Below, one piece after another: positions 1 to 5,405 of a DNA stretch of 5,405 nt. The translations under genes and the position numbers were made by a program. Each line of letters opens with the position of its first letter. Positions within the stretch are counted from its first letter, which is position 1. Source of the stretch: an uncultured Odoribacter sp. (lineage in GTDB: Bacteria > Bacteroidota > Bacteroidia > Bacteroidales > Marinifilaceae); contig CAJKZL010000253.1 of assembly GCA_905204385.1 (NCBI GenBank), forward strand, positions 1-5,405, read 5' to 3'. The notes beneath the pieces are model-generated. The model did not search any database. It saw only the letters and a list, made by a program, of their open reading frames with translations, and was not told the origin of the DNA.

Positions 1-278
1 TCGGCGTCCAGTTTTTTTCTGAGTTCCAGTTCGTCCCGGATGTATTCGTTCAGGGAGAAATTGGTCGGTGCATAGAATGTACCTGCAGCGTTAACTTCTT
101 CCTGTAGTCCGGCGATATCGATGGCCATCACCAGGGTATCGAACAGGGGATTGGACTTCAGGTAATCGTAGGTAGTCATATTTACATACGGGTTTGCTTT
201 GCCCCCGTCTATAAGATAATCGTCGTTTGTACAGGAAAAGAGAAGGCCTGTGCAGAAGAGTAGAATGATATATTTCAT
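1..278 (-). CDS. FAS1 (fasciclin) domain lipoprotein, N-terminal part
   Basis: Partial gene of 92 whole codons that continues past the left edge. The start is the ATG at 276-278, 18 nt after the SusD stop. An ATG a few bases upstream, in another frame, hits a stop at once. Residues 1-16 form a lipoprotein signal: MKYIILLF, a hydrophobic core, then lipobox LFSC with Cys16. It is followed by TNDD, acidic residues of the kind linked to surface export in Bacteroidota. Residues about 35-80 match the start of a fasciclin domain: TYDYLKSNPLFDTLV, then AGLQEEV, then the H1-like TFYAPTNFSLNEYI, close to the family's TVFAPTNEAF. FAS1 domains usually mediate adhesion or ligand binding. FAS1 lipoproteins do occur downstream of SusC/SusD pairs, so an accessory surface-binding role is inferred. 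No internal stop is present in the visible part. The family call is fairly firm; the ligand is unknown. Confidence 0.8.
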   Translation of the reverse strand, partial: MKYIILLFCTGLLFSCTNDDYLIDGGKANPYVNMTTYDYLKSNPLFDTLVMAIDIAGLQEEVNAAGTFYAPTNFSLNEYIRDELELRKKLDA

Positions 279-296
279 AGCATTGTATTTTATGTA

Positions 297-1853
297 TTAA
301 ATTTTTCCTTGCCACCAGGGCACTTGTACCAGTGACCGGTTCGCTGAAAACAAGCCGGTATGTACGGGCCAGTATTGTCCTTTTTTCTGGATTCGTTCGG
401 AAGAGTACCAGGAACATCCTTTCCAATAGTCATTCCGTATCCGGTCGAAAGCGCTATGTCCTTCACCGACCAGTTCGCGTGCCCTTTCGTCGAATATGGC
501 TTCCGGCAGTTCGCTGTCGCTACCGCTGAAATTACCGATTCCGGCGCGTTGTCTGATTTCATTCAACAGAGTACGGGCATTTCCCGTGCGTCCCAGCTTA
601 CAAAGTGCTTCGGCGCGCAGCAGGTAAACACCGCTTAACCGCATCAACAGCACATTGGAATTTGCAAAATAGGCTCCTTTGTTGTTAGGATCTTCCTGTT
701 GCCCTGTAGCGTATTTTTTCAACATAGGAGGCAAAGTGGTGTGTTTGTTGCTGTTGCCGAAATTTTCAAAAAATAATTCCCGCCGGATATCCCTTTCCGA
801 ATATAACGCTTGCGATAGGCCCGCATCGGCTACCATCAGGTTGGCCTGCGGATTACCGTTCTAGTAGGTGTGTCTGTTGTTCTCAGACCACCAGGTACTG
901 GCGGGTATGCTCCTACTGTAACTCATCCAGTAGGTTTCATTTTGGTCGATGGATACATTCAGTTCGAAGATGCCTTCGGGGCTTTTGCCTTCGAACATTT
1001 GGGTAACGGCATTGGCATCGGAATAGTCGACCAATGAGCGTCCGCCTTCGGCGATCACTGTAGCCAGACAGTCGTCTGCCGTTTGTACCAGCGCTGTATA
1101 TTGTGCCGGATCGCTTTTGTAGCAATTAGCCAGCCACAGGCATACGTCGGCTTTCAGCGCCAGGGCGGCAGCTTTGTCCGCCCGCACGGCATATTGCTCG
1201 GAAGTGCTGCTGGTGTAATCCAGATTGACGATGGCGGCATCCAGGTGCTTCAGGCAATATTCCAGGATATCTTTTTGAGAATCTTGCGGCTTGCCGACGG
1301 TCGATCCACCGCTTAAAGCCTGATCCACGCTTTCGATCGATTCTTTCACCAGAGGAACGTCTCCGTAGATGCGGGTCAACCAAAAGTAAGTGTAGGCATA
1401 CAGAAAATGGGCTTCGGCTTTGATTTGCATTTTTTCCTTATGACCGGTATCTTCATCTTTGTTGAAGTCGCTGTCGGCCAGGTCATCGATATGATTCAGC
1501 AAAGTATTGGCCGTAGTGATAACCTTATAAAAAGGAGTCCAGTCCACCCACCAATCGTACAGGTAGGAACCCACATAATTGCCGTCGTGGGCATAATTGG
1601 GAATCCAGTGGTTGTGGACTAAAACGGTCTGCGACGGCAAATCGCCGTAGAGATAAAAAGGGCGTTCCGTTAAGAGGGTTCTACGGAATAAACTATACGT
1701 CCCGGCTAATAACTGACGGGTTCCGTTTGCGGTTCCCCAAATCTGTTCGCCATTTGCTTTACTGAGCGGATCCAGATCCAGATATTTCTGACAACCGGTA
1801 ACCACCAGGGTGCCCAGTATAACAAAAGTTGTTATTAATTTTTTCATTTTCAT
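297..1853 (-). pseudogene. SusD/RagB-family outer-membrane lipoprotein, interrupted by an in-frame TAG
   Basis: SusD proteins are surface lipoproteins that cap a SusC barrel and bind the nutrient. The frame spans 518 codons plus a TAA stop, a normal length for the family, but codon 331 (861-863) is TAG. The parts are residues 1-330 (to 861) and 332-518 (860 to 297). I chose ATG 1853, giving MKMKKLITTF, because it lies 10 nt after the SusC stop and opens a clean signal peptide. An ATG at 1877 would overlap susC and prepend polar residues. The lipobox VTGC puts the lipid on Cys21, followed by the family-typical QKYLDLDP. The TPR-like core shows at 146-169 (AEAHFLYAYTYFWLTRIYGDVPL). The C-terminal SusD signature is at 412-439 (RAEALCKLG, LLNEIRQRAG) and 453-475 (IFDERARELVGEGHSAFDRIR), and the protein ends YWPVHTGLF...WWQGKI. 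Truncation at 330 would remove the C-terminal helical region, so the product is probably inactive unless TAG is read through. The family call is certain; the substrate is unknown. Confidence 0.9.
861..863 (-). other. In-frame amber codon inside the SusD gene
   Basis: The minus strand reads TAC TAG AAC GGT, that is Y-stop-N-G, between residues WWSENNRHTY and NGNPQANLMVADAG. Homology to SusD continues downstream in the same frame with no indel. One base change from CAG, TAC, TAT, AAG or similar would explain it. The lesion lies in the variable linker before the conserved C-terminal part, so the original residue cannot be inferred with confidence. Confidence 0.9.
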
Positions 1854-4479
1854 ATTCTTACCGTTAGAATTGAACATTCAGACCAAATACAAACTTACGT
1901 GCCTGTGGATAGCCATCCCCGTAAGTATAGCCCCGGGAGTCTACTGCGGTGGCATCGACAACCGTTTTGGATTTTTGCCATTGCCATACATTATAGACTG
2001 TTCCATAGACATAAATGCGGTCGAAACCGATTTTTTTCATCCATTCCTGATTGAAATTATAGGAGAGGGTGATATCGCGTACTTTCCAGTAATTTCCGTG
2101 TTCCCAATACATCGAAGATTCCCGGTAAGCGTATCGTCCGGCTTCTCCGGGCACGCTCACCAGCAATGAAGGATAATAGCCTCCGCTGCCTTCTCCTGTC
2201 CAGATGGAATAATCGGATAAATCGAGGGATGCTTTGGTGTCCCAGGTTCCGCGGTCGTAGCGGTCGAGAATGCTTTTGGAGACATGATCGTAAATGTCGC
2301 GGCCAAAGACAAATTCACTGTTTACCCGAAGCCTCCATTGTTTATAGGAAACCTGCAAGTTGAGGAAACCCTGTACTTTCGGGTTGGAGTTTTTGTCGAT
2401 GAGTTGAGTGTCTTCGTCGGCATTGTCGGAGACCAGATAGTTCCCGTTAATATCTTCCCACAAGGGATAGCCGGGTTTTGCGGTTCCCCAGATGCCTCCT
2501 TTGGTCGGGTCCAGTGGTAGCCCGGTAAACGGATTGACAGGCAGGTCGGATAGTTTGTCGATCGGACCGACATAGTTCAGACCGTAATAAACGGGTCCGG
2601 GCTTCCCGACTGTATAGCCATAAGAGTAGTCGCTATTGATGTAATCCCGGTCATCGTTCGGTAATTTGGTCACCATATTGTTGTTGTGGGTAATGGACGG
2701 TTGCAACTGAATCTGAAAGTCGTTGTCCCGGGGGAAAAGATAGGCGTCGAAAGAAAGTTCGAAACCATAATTCATGATTCCGGCCACATTCGATTGTACC
2801 TGGCTGAAGCCGGTGTAATCCGGAAAAGCGACCCCGAACAGTAAGGCATCTGTTTTCCGGTTATAAACGTCTAGGTTGACAAACAGGCGGCGGTTGAAAA
2901 ATTCAAGTTCGGCGCCTAAGTTCCATTGTTTGCTTTCTTCCCACGAAAGGTTGTTGTCGGCCAGTTGACTGAAATCCGGTACGACGGCTGTAATGCCGTT
3001 ATAGGTGCTATTGGCAACCTGTCCGGCATATCCTCCCAATCCATTGTAACCGAGGGTAGACATATTATAGCGCAGATAATTGTCGCTGAATTGTTTCCCG
3101 TTTTTCCCATAGCTGAATTTCAGTTTTCCGTAGTTAAACCAGTGGTTTATCCCGGCCAGGAAAGGCTCGTCGGTGAAAATCCAGCCGAAAGAAACGGCGG
3201 GGAAATTCGCCCATCGGTTGTTCTTACCGAAACGGGAGGAAGCATCCCGACGGAAGTTGAAATCGACCATATAGCGGTTCATGAAACGGTAGCCCAAACG
3301 CGCCCAGTAGGAAAGCATGGCGTTTTGGGAAATATCGGTATTTCCGTCGATATCGGCTTTGTTGTAACCGCTGATGGTGTGAATGATATCGCCGGATCCT
3401 CCGGTTGCTTTGAAATCGGAAGTTTCATTCTGGGTATAGTCGAAAGAAGTTCCGGCTAATATATTTACATTGTGATTTTTGGCTACGTCTCTCGTATAAC
3501 TTAAATAAGTCTCGATAGAGGCTGTTTTGGTTTGTCCCCAATAGTAGCGGGCATAGTTGTTTTCTTCTGTGCGCACTGTAGAGGGTTGATGAAAATTGGT
3601 TTTGGTATGGTTATAGGTCAAACCGATCTGAGAATTCAAGGTGATGCCTTTCCAGATTTCGAGGTTGGCGTAATTGGAAAGCGAAACGTCCAGGATACGG
3701 TTTTTATTGTATAGGTCTTCCAATTGTCCTTGCAGGTAGTTCAACTGATCGTCTGTCATATAGAACAGGGAAGACCGCATCTTTGTCAAATCCATGGGGA
3801 AAGTATTGTGTCCGTTTGCATTGCCATTATCGTCGAGGCTACCTGTCCCCGTTTGCCGGTCGGTATAGGATAGACGGATGACCGTTTGATTGCGCAAACT
3901 CTTGAAGGGATGTTGGGAGAGATTCAATGTCATGCTGAATCGGTCCATTCCGTTGGCTATGACAATCCCTTTTTCCTTGTAATAACCCAGGGAGAGACGA
4001 TAATTCAATTCCTCCGTTCCTCCGTCGAGGGCCAGGGAATAATCCTGGGTGATGCCGGTTTGGTAGAACATGCCCTGATAATCGATGTTATTGTTGAATG
4101 CCGGATTCAAACTATCCGATAACAGCATAGGCATACTGTTTTTCCAGGCATTGTAACTCCAGGATTCTTTCATCAGTCTCAATTTTTCAGCCCGTTCTGC
4201 CGATCCTACCAGGATGCCTTTCAATTTCGGACGCAGATTGACGCCCATAGTGGCTTTGGCAGTGACTTTCAGTTTACCGGCCCGGCCTGCTTTCGTCTTG
4301 ATGATGATAACGCCGTTTGCTCCCCGTGATCCGTAAATGGCTGCTGCAGATGCATCTTTCAAAATGTCGATGGATTCGACATCGTCCGGATTCAGAGAGG
4401 CTAAAAAATCGCTGTTGGTCACATCGTAGCCTGCGAGACTCTGCAGATCGGTCGGGATTCCATCGAAGACATACAAAGG

Positions 4480-4500
4480 AACACTGAACTCGTAGGCTTG
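4480..4500 (-). other. Apparent in-frame deletion junction in the SusC plug
   Basis: Family members normally have about 25-35 residues between VAGVQ and PLYVIDG, including a small-residue turn (SGAPG-like) and the plug strand IRIRG. Here VAGLQ is joined to PLYVFDG by only six residues (AYEFSV). The reading frame is kept, so roughly 60-90 bp look to be missing. The estimate rests on remembered family consensus, not on an alignment. A natural short variant of this clade is possible but unlikely, because the IRIRG strand is nearly universal. Confidence 0.6.
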
Positions 4501-4512
4501 CAGACCGGCCAC

Positions 4513-4515
4513 CTA
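4513..4515 (-). other. In-frame amber codon in the SusC plug domain
   Basis: The minus strand reads CTT TCG GGG TAG GTG GCC GGT CTG, giving L-S-G-stop-V-A-G-L. In the family this stretch is usually LxG(R/K/Q)VAGVQ, so the stop sits where Arg, Lys or Gln is expected. A change from AAG (Lys), CAG (Gln) or CGG/AGG (Arg, one or two steps) would produce it. The frame is unchanged on both sides. A GTG follows at once, but starting there would give a barrel without a secretion signal. Confidence 0.92.
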
Positions 4516-5255
4516 CCCCGAAAGCAACTCTGAGATACTGGCGGCTGGAATGTCGGCCAGCGCTTCTCCCCGGACACTGCTGACAGAACCGGTTACATTT
4601 CTTTTATGAATGGTTTGATAGCCTACAACCACCACTTCGTCCATTTCTTTGATGTCTTCTTCCAGAATCACATCGATGTTGGCAGAAGTTCCTACCTTGA
4701 TCTCCTTGGTTTTCATTCCCACGGCTGAAAACAACAGAATCGGGTCGGAGAGATCGTTCAACATGATGGTATATTTCCCGTCGATATCGGTCGCCACGCC
4801 GATGGAAGTGCCTTTAATCAGGACGGTGACGCCGGGAATCACCTGGCCTTTGTTGTCCTTGACCCCTCCGGTGATCTTGCGCGCGTCTTGCTGGGCAACC
4901 GCTTTCAGTACAATGATGTCATTTTTGACACTGTAAGTCAGGCCCGTCCCTTTTAAACAGGCATTTAATGCAGTTTCCAGCTTTTGGGATTTTAAATCAA
5001 CGTCTATTTTTCCTGTTTTGTTCAGATCGTCGGAACTGTACATGAATACAAATCCGGTTTGCTGTTCGAGTTCCCAAAGGATATCCTTGAGCGTCGCCCC
5101 TTTCAGGGAAAGGCTGACCTTACTTTGAGAAAACAGTGAAGCGTTGACATTCAAAATACTGATAAAACAAAATAATAGGGTGAGTTTTGATATAAACCAC
5201 CATTTTTCTAACCTTCCCGAATCCTTCGGGATCAGTAAATTCCAGAATTTTTCCA

Positions 5256-5263
5256 TAAATTTG
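5256..5263 (+). promoter_or_regulatory. Candidate Bacteroidota -7 box for an antisense transcript
   Basis: TAAATTTG is a perfect match to the Bacteroides housekeeping -7 consensus TAnnTTTG on the plus strand. It overlaps the last base of the susC start codon. I see no clear -33 TTTG at the usual distance of about 20 bases upstream, so the promoter is only half supported. Transcription would begin near 5268-5272, heading away from the susC coding region and across its leader. The box is A/T-rich and could occur by chance. Confidence 0.45.
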
Positions 5264-5282
5264 TCTTTTAATTAACCAGTTT

Positions 5283-5307
5283 TTATTCTTTCCCCACGAA
5301 AGAATAA
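5283..5307 (+). other. Perfect 10-bp stem-loop, first of two
   Basis: TTATTCTTTC (5283-5292) pairs perfectly with GAAAGAATAA (5298-5307) around the 5-nt loop CCCAC. The stem is A/T-rich except near the loop. It is separated by only GCG from the second stem-loop. It can also form in the susC mRNA leader on the minus strand, about 26 nt before the start codon. Confidence 0.75.
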
Positions 5308-5310
5308 GCG

Positions 5311-5345
5311 ACAGGAAATGTATCCGGCATTTCCTGTTTTTCTTT
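5311..5345 (+). terminator. Stem-loop with T-run, rho-independent terminator on the plus strand
   Basis: ACAGGAAATG (5311-5320) pairs perfectly with CATTTCCTGT (5328-5337) around the loop TATCCGG. On the plus strand it runs into TTTTT (5337-5341), then CTTT, the shape of an intrinsic terminator. On the minus strand the stem is followed by CGCTTATTC with no immediate T-run, so it is a weak terminator for a gene upstream of susC. No plus-strand protein gene lies before it, which is why an antisense RNA is the best explanation. Confidence 0.6.
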
Positions 5346-5405
5346 GAAGCGTTTCGTTAAATTTTAATTTGCATCTGATTCATTATTAAAACATTTATAC
5401 TTATT

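Larger units (their letters stand above)
1864..5256 (-). pseudogene. SusC/RagA-family TonB-dependent outer-membrane transporter with STN domain, interrupted by an in-frame TAG
   Basis: SusC proteins are outer-membrane barrels that import SusD-bound nutrients using TonB energy. The frame has 1130 codon positions, normal for an STN-bearing member, with TAG at codon 248 (4513-4515) and a final TAA at 1864-1866. The ATG at 5256 gives a long N-region, then a signal-peptide core at about 25-39 (LTLLFCFISILNVNA). Residues 46-119 are an STN domain (LKGATLKDILWELEQQTGFVF), the part that contacts FecR-type anti-sigma factors. Residues 128-199 are a carboxypeptidase-regulatory-like domain (GVTVLIKGTSIGVATDIDGKY). 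The TonB-box region MDEVVVVGY is at 205-213. The plug starts near 214 and stops at SISELLSG-stop-VAGLQ. After the stop it resumes with PLYVFDGIP (260-268) and [21 protein letters not shown] (292-312). The barrel follows to FGLNVQF. About 20-30 plug residues seem missing after VAGLQ. The downstream part has no signal peptide and could not be exported alone. It is likely non-functional unless the codon is read through. Confidence 0.92.
5270..5345 (+). ncRNA. Candidate antisense small RNA opposite the susC leader (DonS-like layout)
   Basis: Seen: a perfect -7 box ends at 5263. It is followed by two perfect 10-bp stem-loops (5283-5307 and 5311-5337) only 3 nt apart, then a T-run. This would give a plus-strand RNA of about 70-80 nt with two hairpins and an intrinsic terminator, fully complementary to the 5' leader of the SusC mRNA. 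Known: in Bacteroides fragilis the cis-encoded RNA DonS represses a SusC/SusD operon of the ECF-sigma/anti-sigma type from this same position, and similar RNAs accompany other such operons. The STN domain of this SusC places it in that class. Inferred: the RNA would lower SusC/SusD expression. Alternatively the hairpins act in the susC mRNA leader, or end an upstream transcript. The exact ends are estimates. Confidence 0.5.
5257..5405 (-). promoter_or_regulatory. susC leader and presumed promoter region
   Basis: This non-coding stretch lies upstream of the susC start. The part from 5342 to 5405 is very A/T-rich and holds no stem that I can see. It is the likely place for the operon promoter, which for an STN-type transporter would be expected to depend on a cognate ECF sigma factor. 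I cannot identify the -35 and -10 elements for such a sigma. The part next to the gene holds the two tandem stem-loops. The bases before the ATG (AAAGACAAATTT) are A-rich without a strong Shine-Dalgarno, as usual in this phylum. Confidence 0.4.

Noticed and set aside
290..562. A 90-residue minus-strand frame overlapping the SusD C-terminus
   Set aside because: It is an out-of-frame shadow of the conserved SusD end, which reads YWPVHTGLF and WWQGKI in the other frame.
297..836. A separate 179-residue gene
   Set aside because: It is in frame with the SusD fragment upstream, carries the SusD C-terminal signature and ends like a SusD protein. The Met at 836 is just the first one after the TAG.
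1854..1877. ATG at 1877 as the SusD start
   Set aside because: It would overlap the SusC stop and add MFNSNGKN before the signal peptide. ATG 1853 gives a normal lipoprotein signal and a usual 10-nt gap.
1810..2169. A 119-residue open frame on the plus strand across the susC/susD junction
   Set aside because: It is antisense to two confident genes, and its sequence reads as the complement of SusC C-terminal codons. No family features are seen.
2926..3459. A 177-residue open frame on the plus strand
   Set aside because: It lies wholly antisense to the well-supported SusC barrel, has no recognisable domain, and has the composition of a shadow frame.
1864..4512. A separate 882-residue gene starting at GTG 4512
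   Set aside because: It starts inside the conserved plug motif, directly after the TAG, and has no signal peptide. It is the remainder of the SusC gene.
864..4516. Inverted 7-base match GTAGGTG / CACCTAC beside the two TAG codons, as a possible invertase site
   Set aside because: Seven bases is within chance for two such windows. Both genes also keep the same strand and frame across the sites, so no inversion between them has occurred. No recombinase gene is in the window.

Overview
The window looks like a piece of a Bacteroidota chromosome, most likely Bacteroidales. The reasons are a SusC/SusD outer-membrane uptake pair, lipoprotein signals with short lipoboxes, A/T-rich start regions without a strong Shine-Dalgarno, and a perfect TAnnTTTG-type -7 box. 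Every gene I support lies on the minus strand and reads from right to left: a SusC/RagA-family TonB-dependent transporter (5256 to 1864), a SusD/RagB-family surface lipoprotein (1853 to 297), and the first 92 codons of a fasciclin-domain (FAS1) lipoprotein that runs off the left edge (278 to 1). Gaps of 10 and 18 nt indicate one operon.

The transporter starts with an STN domain. In this family that marks transporters that signal to a FecR-type anti-sigma factor and an ECF sigma factor. Those regulators are expected just beyond the right edge and are not in the window. Together the three proteins would form a substrate-capture and import system. SusC would be the barrel, SusD the lid, and the FAS1 protein a probable accessory surface lipoprotein. 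No carbohydrate-degrading enzyme is visible, so the substrate cannot be named.

Two things stand out. First, both complete genes are interrupted by a single in-frame TAG (4513-4515 in the SusC gene, 861-863 in the SusD gene), and the frame continues unchanged on either side. The SusC gene also seems to lack about 20-30 residues of its plug domain right next to its TAG, including the usual IRIRG-type strand. I read both as probably broken genes. Sequence error and amber suppression or reassignment remain open, since both visible gene ends use TAA. Second, the 149-nt region upstream of the SusC start holds two perfect 10-bp stem-loops in tandem. On the plus strand the second is followed by a T-run, and a perfect TAAATTTG box lies just before them. 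This is the layout of a short antisense RNA opposite the susC leader, like the cis-encoded PUL-repressing RNAs known from Bacteroides (DonS type).

No tRNA, rRNA, CRISPR array, insertion sequence or plus-strand protein gene could be supported.
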